NCBI GenBank assembly: GCA_021292165.1
Contig: JAHFWL010001196.1
Location: forward strand, 930,001 to 994,000
Origin: Shinisaurus crocodilurus
Taxonomy: Eukaryota > Chordata > Lepidosauria > Squamata > Shinisauridae
DNA: 64,000 nucleotides
Direction: 5' to 3'
In this document: in pieces, positions 9,949-20,855 of the stretch
Layout: each line of letters starts with the position of its first letter
How positions within the stretch are numbered: position 1 is the first letter of the stretch
The notes under the pieces: generated by a model
The model's database searches: none
Seen by the model: the letters and a program-made list of their open reading frames with translations, nothing else
Told to the model about the DNA's origin: nothing
Program-made: the position numbers and the translations under genes

Positions 9949-10600
9949 GGCGCAATCCAATGGGGCTGCGCATAAGCCTCCAAACTCAGAGGATTACGGG
10001 CATCCTATGCAAAGTGGGAGAAGCATGGAAGCAGGAGCGGTGCAAGGCAGTTTGGTGCCCTAGGCAAGATCAGATATTTAGCGCCCCGCCCCCTTCCCAC
10101 TTGAGAACGCTGTATTTTCTTTTCAAGGCGTTTCTGGCGCCCCCTTTAGCCCTGTGCCCTAGGTGGCTGCCTAGTTGGCCTAATGGTAGCACCGGCCCTG
10201 CGTGGAAGTTAAGTTCCCTGTGCTCCTCCTGCTCTGCAAATCAGCTAGACATCCGATTTTGGCCATCTAACGGTGGCACTTCAGAGAGGGAGGGAAGGAG
10301 GCCAAGGTGCCACCAGGGTATGTAGTATCATGGGGGTGCTGGGATCCTACCCTCCCCACCCTCACCCCATTCCCTAAACCCCTTCTCTGAGGTCACACTT
10401 ACAACCGTGGAGAAGCAGCCAGCGTGGTTCTTTTTGCACTTGCTGTGAGGGGGGAGACTGGGAATCTGAGAGTGGATCCCCAGATCCAAGGTTGGAGCTC
10501 TTTTCTGACCTCAGATGTGGGAATCCTAAAAATTCTATGGCCCTCTAGACACTGTCTAGAAGGCCATAGAATGACTCTGCTCGAGAGTAGGTGGAAAGAA
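9949..10600 (+). mobile_element. Family I DNA transposon, split by a G element
   Basis: It starts GGGCGCAATCCAATGGGG. Sequence on both sides of the G insertion at 10032-10200 follows the uninterrupted copy at 59886-60296: CATCCGATTTTGGCCATCTA, then an inner part and GTCTAGAAGGCCATAGAATG near the end. The ends resemble those of family H, so a PIF/Harbinger affiliation is inferred. Confidence 0.6.
10032..10200. mobile_element. hAT MITE, family G copy 1 (inserted in family I)
   Basis: A 169-bp element runs from CAGGAGCGGTGCAAGGCAG to GGTAGCACCGGCCCTG. Its flanks CATGGAAG (10024-10031) and CGTGGAAG (10201-10208) form an 8-bp duplication with one mismatch. The terminal inverted repeats are CAGGNCCGGTGC type. 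Copies at 12924 and 40260 confirm both ends. Confidence 0.9.
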
Positions 10601-10903
10601 GGTAGATCAAGATCTACTGGTAGATCTTTGGGCAATTTGCAGTAGATCACCAAGAGTTTCTGACTCCCACTTGGTTAACAACAGCTACAACAACAACAAC
10701 AACAAAAGGCATTTCCCCCTTCTCAATTGGCTACTGAGATGGAAGAAAGGTTGGGGTGAAAATTAGGATAGAGTTTTTCAATGACTGGATTGCAAGCTCA
10801 GTTCTGGTACTGAGCATTCCTGGGCTGAGCATCTGCTCAAAGGTATCCTTGTTCCTGAATTCTAGGAGTATGCTCCTCCCTCCACTGAGCCACTAGTGTG
10901 CAC
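10601..10903. other. Unassigned, with (CAA)n
   Basis: A (CAA)n tract lies at about 10684-10706. Otherwise unrecognised. Confidence 0.35.
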
Positions 10904-11355
10904 TAAGGATATGCGAGAAATTTGTTTCGGCTCATTTTTTAATCAGGATTTACCCAGTTCACACTTCCCAAACTGAACATATTCATCTGCGGTCAAAATC
11001 TGTACATTTCTGAGCTTACAATGTGATTCCTGCCCCCCCCCCCAAAAAAAATATGTTTGGCAGCATGCACAGACCTGAAAAATGCTCATGTGAAAAAAAA
11101 ATGCATACTTTTGAAAAATGCACTCAAATATGCTTTAATCAGCGTGAGAAGAATCTGTACATTTCGAAGATACGTACAATTGATGCATACATTTGGAAAA
11201 ATATGCACAAAAATGTGGATGGATTTTCATGGAAAAAGGGGGGAAAGTCACACCAAAGCTTGCAATCGGATACGGACTTGAGTCAGAACGAGCATCAAGA
11301 TCATCAGTTTGGAGAACTTCGGAAAACTTGAGTTTTGCTGATTTGCACATCACTG
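10904..11355 (-). mobile_element. hAT-like element, family A copy 2 (8-bp TSD)
   Basis: This is the reverse of the 4207 copy: it opens TAAGGATATGCGAGAAATTT and ends TGATTTGCACATCACTG. Perfect 8-bp duplications GTGTGCAC lie at 10896-10903 and 11356-11363. The interior carries poly-C/A slippage (11034-11050). These duplications are the clearest support that family A is a hAT. Confidence 0.8.
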
Positions 11356-12923
11356 GTGTGCACCTGCCTCTGCTCAGTGGATCTGATCATTCTAGTTAAA
11401 AGCAAAAATTGATCCCTGAAGTTTTCCCACCCCTGATTTAGGCAATCTCTAGCCTGTATTTTTACTAGGGTCGCTTAATTCTATCTTTGTGAGTTGCAAT
11501 GCACACTGATCTGAAATGCGCATCCAGGACTAATGTGTGGATTGGAATTAATTATCCACCAGTTTTGGCACTTCTAGAATATTCTGACCCAGTTCTTCTT
11601 GGCTCAGAAACACGTGTATTCTGAGAGAAAATCTGTTTAGAAATGCATGGGTTCTTTGGGGGGGGGGTTGGGGGGGGACAAATTTAAAAATTTAATGGAT
11701 TTTGTTCTTGGTGCATTTCTTTAAAAATGCAAATTAACGCAGAAGTAGTATTGAACTGACTTATGGGTGATGCGCACTAACTCATGCTTAAAAGATATCC
11801 CCAACATCTTCCCAAAGGTCAAAATGGAGGCAAAATATGGGCAAAAGCCAAAATGGATGTTGTTTTTACCGGGAGTAAGTACCAACAAATCTGGTACATT
11901 CTGGTAAAGGAAGAGTGGCATTTGTTAGGGGGCATGACAATCTAGCAAATGTAAGCTCTAGCACCATTTGTGGGGGGAAAGGAAATTAAGCACTGGCTAT
12001 ATAATTGGGACGGGGAGTTCCTCATAACATAAAGTTTGGCTATTGCAGCCAGGTTACTTGGAACCTGCAATTCCATTGCTCCTCAAACCCAGCTGTGAGC
12101 TTTTCCCCAGGAGAAAAGGACAGCCACCGTTCCTTGAGCTAATTGGCCATGAGGACAATAGCAAAGAGAATTAGTCTTACGGCTCGGCTTCTTCAAAGCC
12201 CTTGGAAATTGATCCCTCCTGGCCAATCTGGATTCACAGAAGGCAAATGGTCCCACTGATGTCAATTATCCTTGGCCAATGTTCCCAGGTGACTCATTTT
12301 ACACATGCCCTCACCTCCCCAGTCTGGACGTTCTCTACCCAGCTCCCAGATAGTGCTGGAACACAGGGGGACAATTAGTGCCACGGATCGACAGTCTGAG
12401 TAAATAAACTCCAGGTATCAACCATCAGCTCTGGAATTATCTGGCAAGCAAGCAAACTGTGGAACATAGTTCATTTGAAAAGGATGGGGGACTTCATGAA
12501 CTGTAGGGAAGTAATTATTTTTCCTAGTTAGGTTGTACTTGGAAGGCATGGGCAGCTGCAGCTTCCCAGGCCCAGTATCTGTATGCTTTGCGGCTTTGCA
12601 CATATATGGTAGGGATGGGGAGCGGGGATTTCGTTTGGCCTTTTTATCTATTTTCACTTAGACCCTGACTTTTTTTTCAAGAACGGACGCAAGGCAGCTT
12701 CCAAGAAATAAAACATCAGACGATATATAAGAGCATATACATTAACAAACAGCAATTCTAAAAACCGCCATCACAAAGGGAATAGTGTTAGCACAACAAG
12801 CTTAGAGAATACACAACCAAAAGCCTTAAACAGTCATGTTTTGACCATACAAGAATAGAGGGTAGGACATTCCACAAGGTGGGTGATGCCGCTGAAAAGC
12901 CCCCGCTCCTAGTAACTGCCCTG
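11356..12923. other. Long stretch without recognised feature
   Basis: Contains G-runs at 11659-11682. The frames are short and unsupported. Nothing repeats elsewhere in the window at recognisable identity. Confidence 0.4.
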
Positions 12924-13088
12924 CAGGACCGGTGCAAGGCAGTTTGGTGCCCTAGGCAAGATCAGATATTTAGCGCCCCCCTTCCCACTTGAGAGCGCTG
13001 TATTTTTTTCCCAAGGTGTTTCTGGCGCCCCCTTTAGCCCTGCGCCCTAGGCAGCTGCCTAGTTGGCCTAATGGTAGCACCGGCCCTG
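12924..13088. mobile_element. hAT MITE, family G copy 2 (perfect 8-bp TSD)
   Basis: A 165-bp element runs from CAGGACCGGTGC to GCACCGGCCCTG, with perfect duplications CTGCCCTG at 12916-12923 and 13089-13096. The internal sequence (TTGGTGCCCTAGGCAAGATC) matches the 10032 and 40260 copies. It is purely non-autonomous. Confidence 0.92.
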
Positions 13089-13189
13089 CTGCCCTGTATG
13101 CCCCATACAGCTGAGGAATCTGGACCAAGGCATCTAATATCGAACAGAGCACCTGGGAAGAAGGTGGTCCTTAAAACCATCACCCTGAT

Positions 13190-13518
13190 TTGTGCCTGGA
13201 GAGGAATTCCAAAATTAACTTATGGAATTCACTGCCACAAGATGTGGTGATGGCCATTGCCTTAGATGGCTTTAAAGGGGATTCGACAAATTCATGGAGG
13301 AGGCCAAGGTCTATCTATTGCTGTCAATAATGGTGGCTAAACTAAGCATCCCTGTCCAGAAGCAGTAGGACACTGAGAAAGTGCCCGTTGCTCGAGAGCA
13401 AGCAGCATAGGACAGGTTCCTGCCTTCCTGCCCCACTTGTGGGCTTCCTGATTGTATACGGTTGGCCACTGTGGGGAGAAAGGATACTGGGAGTTCCATC
13501 TAATCCAACAAGGGTCTT
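13190..13518 (+). mobile_element. CR1-like LINE 3' end (second subfamily)
   Basis: The sequence encodes a decayed LINE C-terminus (WNSLPQDVV-like: GGAATTCACTGCCACAAGAT). It then shows the 3'UTR of a subfamily also present at 24961 (reverse), 48696 (reverse) and 63600: GTTGGCCACTGTGGGGAGAA and ATCTAATCCAACAAGGGTCT. A SINE abuts its 3' end. Confidence 0.65.
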
Positions 13519-13690
13519 CTTATTTATTTATTTATTTATTTATTTATTATATTTATACCCCCGCCTTTTCTCCTTCAAGGAACCCAAGGCGGCTTACATA
13601 ATCCTCCTCCGCCTCTTCCTCTCCCTCTCCATTTTATCCTCACAACAACCCTGTGAGGTAGGTTAGGCTGAGAGTCAGTGACTGGCCCAA
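13519..13690 (-). mobile_element. MIR-core SINE, 5' truncated
   Basis: In reverse it has the core GACTCTCAGCCTAACCTACC, CACAGGGTTGTTGTGAGGAT, and a tail GGCGGGGGTATAAATATAAT leading to a (TAAA)n tract at 13519-13546. The tRNA-like head is absent; the neighbour at 13691 begins where it should be. Confidence 0.8.
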
Positions 13691-13943
13691 AAGATACCTT
13701 GGATTGCAAGTAACTTGGTTTGAGAGCATTTTGCAAGACAAGCAAATTTTTAAATATTTATTTATTTATTTATTTTACTTGATATACAAGCGATGTCTTG
13801 CAATACAAGTACTGTAGTACGGCTTAAATTAAAAATCTCTGTACGATTTTTTTGAGGGGGATTTCATTTTGATATAAGAGTGTTTTGGATTACAAACACA
13901 TTTCCGGAACGAATTATGCTCTCAATCCAAGACATGACTGTAC
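13691..13943. mobile_element. Tc1/mariner (Tigger-like) MITE
   Basis: The left end CCTTGGATTGCAAGTAACTT and the right end GAATTATGCTCTCAATCCAA...GACATGACTG are imperfect inverted repeats sharing CTTGGATTG. A TA lies at each boundary. Inner parts (GAGAGCATTTTGCAAGACAA, GATATACAAGCGATGTCTTG) resemble Tigger-type MITEs known from vertebrates. It carries an internal TTTA tract and no coding capacity. Confidence 0.5.
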
Positions 13944-14744
13944 TTATGCTAGATGCCAGTGCAGATGTTCAAGCACTGGCAAGACATGTTCAGTGTGGGA
14001 GCTCACCTCAGTCGGGGGGGGGGGAGCTATAGCCTCAGACACCAATCCTGACTCAGAGGGAAAAGCTGTAGAGACAGGCCCAGCCATCGGGAACCAAATG
14101 GCCTGAGAATTCAGATCTGCCAGCCCGCCCACTGCCTAGTAAACAGAGAGGGGGTGAGGTGCTGAAAGCTCACTTGGCCTATCTTCCACAGCTGGAAGAC
14201 TGGACGCTGCTGCGCCTCAGTCAGGGACATTGACACTGGGAACAGGGCAGCAGGAGGAGGTCTCTGCTGGAGAGAGTGTTTTGCGGGTGCCTCCTTCAAT
14301 GCATTGTGTCAGCAGAAGGGGACGGTCCAGAAAGGCCCGGTGAGATGCAGCAACCACTTGAGCGCCGTGTTTCCCTGCCAGAATCAAATGTCCGATAGCA
14401 ATCCTTAGCAGCCACTCCCCTGTATTTAAAGCAGTGAAGCTTCCAGTAGACTTTGCAGGAGACAAAGCACCGAAACAAACCTAGAAAGCTTTCCGCCTTC
14501 TTTGGAACTGTGAACTTAATGGGACCTTTTCTGTGGGCTGCACCATGGGTGATTGCCTCTTTGTTGTGATGCTCCTGAAATGACTTTCGCCTGGGACTTT
14601 GCTGTAATCTGCTTCTGTGGGACTTTATTGCATCTGTAAAGGCCGATAACTAATTACTGGAATTACTGCAATAAAAGGTTTTATTGGGACTCTTGCCTTG
14701 ACTTTGGGAAGCCAGGTTCTGACAGAATTCTGCCCCCCCCCCCA
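13944..14744. other. Unassigned; possible LTR-like 3' end
   Basis: The part 14480-14725 has a GGACTTT/TGGGACTTTATTG style, an AATAAAAGG polyadenylation-like signal at about 14670 and TTCTGACA before GAATTCTGCC, loosely like an LTR R-U5 end. No tRNA primer-binding site, second LTR or gag/pol trace is seen. Confidence 0.25.
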
Positions 14745-15102
14745 GTGAGAGAAAAAATCTGGTCTATAAGTCCATGGAATCTGCTACTCAGAAAAAGCCA
14801 GTCCACTGTGGAATCCACAGGTCAGATTCATAGAAATCTGAACTCATCTGAATCTGTTGCAGATTCCCCCATAATCCCCATTTCCTCCATTCCTCACCTC
14901 CATGCCAATTGTGCGTAACAATTTGCACAAGTTACGCACAAGTATCCCACACCATTTTCTACATAAAAAGCGCTCCGCTGTGAACCAGGAAGTCCAGCAA
15001 TTGGCTTGGCCAGCGTTTGCTTTTGGCCCAACTTGGCGGGTGCAGTGGCAGTGTTCACTGAGCATCCAGCGAGTCAGGTGGTGGGCGGATCACCCACCAC
15101 TA
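14745..15102 (+). mobile_element. Composite of family C (left) and family B (right)
   Basis: The left part (14745-14870) is the C 3' region: AAAAGCCAGTCCACTGTGGA and TCATAGAAATCTGAACTCAT. It lacks the normal GACATCCCTAG terminus and passes into the B right half: GCACAAGTTACGCACAAGTA, CATTTTCTACATAAAAAGCG, and the terminus GATCACCCACCACTA. Either a B element inserted and lost its left half, or the two recombined. Confidence 0.5.
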
Positions 15103-15159
15103 AGTGAAGAAGATCTAGACACTGTCTAGGAGGCCGTAGGCTTGCTCTCTAAAGCATGT

Positions 15160-15418
15160 TTGTGTGCATTTTTTTTTTTAAAAAAACAAAACCAAACCAT
15201 GCATTTTGGGGTGCTCTTTTCAAATGTGCACTTTTCATCAGATGCATTTTTCCTGTTCTGAAAAATGGATCACAACTCTGGAAATGCATGGATTTCCATA
15301 TATAAAATACAGCTGGTTCATGTCAGTTTCCCAGTGATGTGGATTGGAAAAATTTAAAAATCAAATAAAAAATCAAACAGACGGAGACAGCAGATTTTTT
15401 CACCCAACCCTAATTGAA
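15160..15418. mobile_element. Family A-like remnant
   Basis: TTTGTGTGCATTTTTTTTTT, CAAATGTGCACTTTTCATC and GGAAATGCATGGATTTCC are in the style of the A interior. The sequence ends CACCCAACCCTA. The left end is not resolved. Confidence 0.35.
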
Positions 15419-16056
15419 GATAGGTGGGAGAGCTGATCTTATGTTCATACTTGATACGGAGAATTGTCTCCTAATGGTGTCCCCAAACTTTAATTCGGCT
15501 ATTGCCAATGTTCAAGGGAAATATGGGATTATGATATTACTTAGCCCTTCACTGTTTTTCCTAGATACAGGGTTTACAAACCACACTTTTGGGAGCTTAG
15601 CTAGGTATGTAGTCTTTTATTACCTCAGAAGCATACATCTATTTTCACCTTCATAGCAGAGATGAACAGATTCCCAAATCTGGCATTAGCAATCATCAGG
15701 GCTTTTTAAAAAAAAGAAATGAAAAGTAATTTCATCTAATTGTTCTCCTAATTATTACATGAGTGAATCATAGAATCTAGGTAGAATTACAGGTAAGTGG
15801 CACAGAGAATCACACAAAATTGTATACTTCTGTGTGTACATCCAATCAACATTTACTTAAACAGACCCAGAGAAAGACATTTGGCTGCCTGGGTTGAAAG
15901 ATGAAGGTTAAGATGATGCCTCCACCACATTCCACATACAGAAGCCAACTAGACTGGCCATTCAGTCTTGCTTCAGCATTGAGGCAGAAACAGTGTCCCC
16001 CAAAGCACTAGAGATCAGCAGGCCTGCTTAGAAGGCACAGGACAGGCCATAAGGCA
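15419..16056. other. No recognised feature
   Basis: Unique-looking, AT-rich sequence. The 80-residue frame at 15414-15656 has no family motif. Confidence 0.35.
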
Positions 16057-16165
16057 GGGGTGTTGAACCTCAGGTCTGTGGGCCACATGAAGCCACCTGG
16101 GTTCCCAATCTGGCCCACCAGGTTTCCTCAGATAACGACATGCCTTCCCCTGCCCCAATCCCCTT
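16057..16165 (+). mobile_element. Possible hAT (Charlie-like) terminus
   Basis: CAGGGGTGTTGAACCTCAGG followed by GGGCCACATGAAGCC resembles the CAGGGGTGTCAAAC ends of Charlie-type hAT elements. CCTTCCCCTG nearby could be the other end. No clear target duplication. Confidence 0.35.
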
Positions 16166-16399
16166 TCCCTGACTCCTGAGCATTCTGGTGGTTTCCCAGC
16201 TTTTGCACAGTTCCACTCCATCTCCTTCTTAAAGGTTAAAATGCCTCTCCCAAGGCTCAGTTACTGTCGTCATGTCAGTTTTATTGCTTTTGGCCAAAGG
16301 CCTCTGCAAAGTATACAGTGCAAACTATTAAAAAATATACAAAATGGATACAATGGTATAATAAAAATGTATTAAAAATAAATAAATAAATAAATGAGT
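16166..16399. other. Unassigned, AT-rich tail-like sequence
   Basis: GTTTTATTGCTTTTGGCCAA and an AATAAATAAATAAATAAATG tract suggest a LINE or SINE tail, not identifiable further. Confidence 0.3.
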
Positions 16400-16642
16400 G
16401 TATATTAGCATTGATGCACACTATATGCAAGTGTGCAGCTGTGCTGTTGTGAATTAGCGCAAGTGCGAATTTGCACAAATCTCCTCCCCAAAGTTACTAA
16501 AAAAAAACCAAAAAAGAACTCTGCAAATCTGTGTACTCTACATGACTCCTGAAAAGCCAGTCTGCTGCACAAGCTGCAGGTCTGATTCACAGAAATCCAA
16601 ACTTATTTGAATCTGTTGAGGATTTCACTGACAGCCCTAGTT
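16400..16642 (+). mobile_element. hAT-like element, family C, 5' partial
   Basis: Shares with other C copies GCGAATTTGCACAAATCTCC, GAAAAGCCAGTCTGCTGCAC and ACAGAAATCCAAACTTATTT, with the terminus GACAGCCCTAG. The 5' half is missing or diverged. Confidence 0.6.
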
Positions 16643-16652
16643 TCACTGGCTC

Positions 16653-16745
16653 ACGAGGGTGGCGATTATTTATGTATTATTTATTTATTTGATGTGTGCC
16701 CTGCCTTTCTGACCCAAAAAAAAATGGCACTCAAGGTGTCTCACA
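16653..16745 (-). mobile_element. LINE/SINE 3' tail fragment
   Basis: A (TTTA)n tract followed by GATGTGTGCCCTGCCTTTCT and AATGGCACTCAAGGTG. The same block is at 57735-57795, so it is a dispersed 3' tail. Type unknown. Confidence 0.45.
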
Positions 16746-16764
16746 GACACAACTAAAATTGATT

Positions 16765-16840
16765 AAAAATAAAGAGAGTTTCGGCTATTGGGCAGTATAA
16801 AAATGAAATAAATGAAATAATAAATAAATAAATACATTCA
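16765..16840 (+). mobile_element. L2-like 3' tail
   Basis: TTTCGGCTATTGGGCAGTAT followed by (AAATAAATG)n is the forward version of the LINE tail found reversed at 51042-51100. Confidence 0.5.
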
Positions 16841-16854
16841 CATACAATATAAAC

Positions 16855-18830
16855 ATACCAATTACATTCTAGGAATGGGCACAGTTGGCAAATGCACTCC
16901 TGGCCACTGCTGAGATCTGGGCATCCAGGTCCAGGACCAAGTCCAAGAATGCACTCAAACTGCGAGCCTGAGTCTTCAGGGGGAGTGCAGCCCCAGCACA
17001 GCTTGAATCCCTGTTCCATGATCTGCCTTTTGACTGACAAGGAGCACCTCTGTCTTCTCTGGAGTAAGCTTCAATGTGATGAGTTCATTTGGGGGGGTGG
17101 AAATCCAGCAAACTGGCCAGGCTCACACCCCCCCGCCCAAAACCGTGTCCCGCAGCGCTTCCCTCCTTCCCCAACTCGACTCGTGTTCTCCCAAGTTGAG
17201 CCGGGTAAGCGACTTCCGGGTTCCCCCGGCCGGCCGCTTTTTATGTAGAAAATGCTGTAAGATACACCAAAAGTAGCCGCACGTTGTGCAAGTTACGCAA
17301 ATTGCGGCCACTTTCAATGTATCTTACTGCATTTTCTACAAAAAAAGCAGCCCGCTGGGAACCCGAAGTCCGCCGAGCGGCTTCGGTGTGCGTCCGCTGT
17401 CGGCCCGGCTTGCCGGGTGCAGCAGCAGTGTCCGCCAAGCTGGAGGCGGGGCGGGGCACTGGCCGGATCAGCCCACCACTAGCTTCAGTTTCTTTGCCCT
17501 CATCCAGTCCATTACTGTTTTTCTAAGTATCAATTATAACTGGACAAGCAGGAGCCAAAGGTACATCCACCAGATCTCTATCAATTATGACATCCAAGTC
17601 GACATGGATATGATCGACTTTATCTGCAAAGTGTCACACAAAATGGTCACAGCAGGCTATAGAGTGATCCACCACTTTTTCTTGTGGGCCAGAGCATGAC
17701 AGGCCTCTGGCCACCCAAAACACTCTGCTGGGTGACTCTGAGCAGAGCAATGGTGATGGAGAGGTAAAATTTCTTTGCCATCCTCATTACTACAGAGTAG
17801 ACTCTCAAATGAGCTCTAGCCTGTGTTTGATTGGACTCATTCCGTGTTTTCCACTAACGTTGCTCCAATTGAAGTCCTGCTTATTTCATCACCCACAGTG
17901 CCCTGGAAAATCAGAGGGCTCATTTGGCTCCACTCTGTGGGAAAGGACACTTAGAAGTGATTGTGCCAGCTGCCCAGGTCATTTCTCCATTCCAGAGATC
18001 AACCAGGGCTTCAACAGAATTGCCTGCCAAGGTGAAAGGGAAATCCCCAGGAGTCACCAGAAAGCCATCCAGATCCATTAGTCTCCTGGGGCAGACCATC
18101 TTAATCAGCCTCCCACCCCTGCAGAGGCTCCAATTCCCAGGGAGTCTAAACCCCACCAGGTAGTGATCTGTTCATGACAACAGAACTATGGAAAGTTCCT
18201 CCACCCCAAGATCATCATCATCATCATCATCCCACCCTACACAGAAAACCAGATCCAGTGTTCCCTGCTGAATGAGCAGGGCCAGATACTAATTGGGACA
18301 GACACTTGGTTGCTATGGAGGGCATGAATTCCCCCAAAGGTGCCCACAGAATGTATGTTGCAGTCCTCCAGCATGACAAGCCATGGAGACTCCAGCACCA
18401 ACCCCAAGACCACCTCGGCTAGCTCAGGAAGGGAGCAGCAGGGTGGGTGCTACTCCAACAGAATCCCTATTCTTTCCCAAACACCATTTTCAGATACACA
18501 CACTCGAAACTGGAAGACTGCGAGATGGGGCAGCTGGCAGGGGGATAGAATCATGATAGAGCACTGCGACTTAGCCTCCCTGGACCCCAGATTTCACCTG
18601 CATGGAGAACCCAGGTGGGCAAAGCTGGGAGAGAGATTTACTCCCCCGGCCTCATCCAGCCAGGTGTCCGTGATACAAGACAGGTTGGCACGCTCCTCTA
18701 GGATCAAGTCCCGGAGAGCTGTTGTTTCCCCATCCACTGACCTGACGTGGAGGGGCTCTGGAGGCATGGCTGGGAGGCACTGCTGAGATCCCCATCAGGT
18801 GCCACCTGAGGCAGCCACTTCACTGTGCCT
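16855..18830 (-). mobile_element. L2-type LINE: endonuclease and thumb, RT core missing
   Basis: Read on the reverse strand, 18830-18100 gives a decayed apurinic-like endonuclease. An EDCNIHS block stands where GDFNxH is expected and TDHYLVGFRL where SDH is expected. A basic linker follows (LERRWK-like, MAKKFYLS, then a DxFVxxFADKVxxI-like block near 17630). The sequence then jumps to the RT thumb (WMRAKKLKLTPEKTEVLLV, 17480-17010, split by the insertion at 17076). The palm with the ADD box is absent, so a deletion of roughly 150-200 codons is inferred near 17510. Many stops: long dead. Confidence 0.75.
17076..17481 (+). mobile_element. Foldback hAT-like element, family B copy 2, inside the L2
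   Basis: A 406-bp element with left end GTGATGAGTTCATTTGGG (decayed) and right end CCCACCACTA. Target duplications GCTTCAAT (17068-17075) and GCTTCAGT (17482-17489) differ by one base, and the L2 reading continues across them. The interior palindrome pairs GAAAATGCTGTAAGATACA with GTATCTTACTGCATTTTC. Confidence 0.85.
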
Positions 18831-18859
18831 TGTGTTACTGCCAGCCATAAAACATGGTT

Positions 18860-19242
18860 ACACCTGAAGGATGTGCAAATGGAGAGAAAGCCACTCCACT
18901 GCTGATTTCCAGATTTCCAGGTGACTTTCGCGCCAGCATCTACCAATTTGCACACTCAGAATTTGCTCAAATGCGTATTTCAATTTGCACTCCCCAAAAT
19001 GCGCAAATTGGCAAAAAAATGCAGAGAGTCCCCCCTAACGTGCATTTTCACACTTTAATCTTTCACATTTTTATCGGTGTTTTTTTTTTAATTTTGTGTA
19101 TTTTTCTGCAGCTAAATTTGTGCAAATATATGCACACACACAAGCCCCACGGCGCCCACGCAACTCCACGTGACCTTGGAAAACTGGTCCACTGTGTCAC
19201 CTGCAGGGTGGTGCTCCAAGAAATCCAGACTCAGTGACTAGG
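18860..19242 (+). mobile_element. hAT-like element, family C copy
   Basis: The left end GGATGTGCAAATGG and right end GACTCAGTGACTAGGG lie around a chain of AATTTGCACACTCAGAATTT-like motifs. GTGCATTTTCACACTTTAAT and GCAACTCCACGTGACC match the C copy at 34848. No coding capacity. Confidence 0.6.
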
Positions 19243-19483
19243 GATGAGTGACAATTTCATGCCATTCATTTATTTATTTTATTTTTTGAGAAGAATTTAC
19301 CAAATTTTTGCAAATCTCTTCATAAATGGGATGGCAAGAAGTTGAGATTTAAAACAACAACAGCAACAACGAATGTGGAAGAAACCGAAATGGGCAGCTT
19401 TGTCTGTCCAGGCTCAGGGCTTTGAATGATTAACTCTCAAAAGTCAGGGTTTGTGGTGCCACCCCCTTTTTTTTTTCCTCATG
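19243..19483. other. No recognised feature
   Basis: Short AT-rich spacer with a CAA/CAG run. It forms the 5' flank of the CR1. The open frame starting at 19451 enters the element from this flank, so its first dozen residues are not CR1. Confidence 0.4.
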
Positions 19484-20855
19484 GGCTATAGGCCAGTCAG
19501 TCTGACATCAATCCCCGGGAAGATTTTTGAGCAGATTATAAAGAAGTCAGTCTGCAAGCACCTTGAAAACAATGCAGTGATTACTAGAAGCCAGCATGGA
19601 TTTGTCAAGAACAAATCCTGTCAGACTAATCTGATCTCATTTTTTGATCGGGTAACCTCCCTTGTGGACTGTGGGAATGCTGTGGACATTATATACCTGG
19701 ACTTCAGCAAAGCTTTCGACAAAGTGCCTCATGATATCCTGATTAGTAAGCTAGCTAAGAGTGGGCTAGATGGAACAACTATCAGGTGGATCCACAATTG
19801 GCTAAAGAATCGGACTCAAAGAGTGCTTATCAATGGTTCCTTCTCAAACTGGGGAGAGGTAACGAGCGGGGTACCACAGGGCTCGGTCCTGGGCCCGGTG
19901 CTCTTCAACATTTTTATTAATGACTTGGATGAGGAGGTACAGGGAATGCTTATCAAATTTGCAGATGACACAAAGTTGGGTGGAACAGCTAATACTCTGG
20001 AAGACAGAAACAAAATTCAAAGTGACCTCGATAGGCTGGAGCGCTGGGCCGAAAACAACAGAATGAAATTTAACAGGGATAAATGCCAAGTGTTGCACCT
20101 AGGGAGAGGAAACCAAATGCAGAGTTACAGAATGGGGGACACTTGGCTCAACAATACTACAAGTGAGAAGGATCTTGGAATTGTGGTAGATCACAAACTG
20201 AATATGAGCCAGCAATGCGACGTGGCTGCAAAGAAGGCAAATGCAATTTTGGGCTGTATTAATAGAAGTATAGCTTCCAAATCGCGGGAAGTGATAATTC
20301 CCCTTTACTCGGCACTGGTTAGGCCTCATCTTGAGTACTGTGTCCAGTTCTGGGCACCTCATTTTAACAAGGACATAGACAAACTGGAGAGGGTTCAGAG
20401 GAGGGCAACAAGGATGATAAAGGGACTGGAAACAAGGCCCTATGAGGAGAGACTGAAAGAACTGGGCATGTTTAGCCTTCAGAAGAGGAGACTGAGGGGA
20501 GATATGATCGCACTCTTCCAGTATTTGAAGGGATGTCACACAGAGGAGGGCAAAGATCTCTTCTCGTTCATCCCAGTTTGCAGGACACGGAATAATGGGC
20601 TCAAGTTACAGGAACCTAGATTCCACCTAAACATCAGGAAAAATTTCCTGACTGTCAGAGCAATAAGACAATGGAATCAACTACCTAGGGAGGTGGTGGG
20701 CTCTCCCAGTCTGGAGGCATTCAAGGTGCGGCTGGACAGACATCTGTCAGAGATGCTTTGACCTGGATTCCTGCATTGAGCAGGGGGTTGGACTCGATGG
20801 CCTTGTAGGCCCCTTCCAACTCTACTTTTCTATGATTCTATGATTCTATGATTCC
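19484..20855 (+). mobile_element. CR1 LINE with open reverse transcriptase
   Basis: An uninterrupted frame runs from about 19484 to the stop at 20759. Residue numbers count from the in-flank ATG at 19451. The RT fingers start at YRPVSLTSIPGKI (13-25), motif A is DFSKAFD (84-90), motif [11 protein letters not shown] (140-149) and motif C FADD (170-173). The thumb has NRMKFNRDKCQVLHLG, and the C-terminal region HLEYCVQFWAP and IKGLETRPYEERLKELGMF. The endonuclease and ORF1 are lost by 5' truncation, normal for CR1. The 3'UTR (CCTGCATTGAGCAGGGGGTT) ends in ATTCTATG repeats at about 20830-20855. Lack of stops marks a recent insertion. This 3' end is also the tail of the 5S-derived SINE. Confidence 0.95.

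Noticed and set aside
14480..14725. Solo LTR
   Set aside because: AATAAA and a CA-like end alone are not enough. No TG start, target duplication or second copy in the window.
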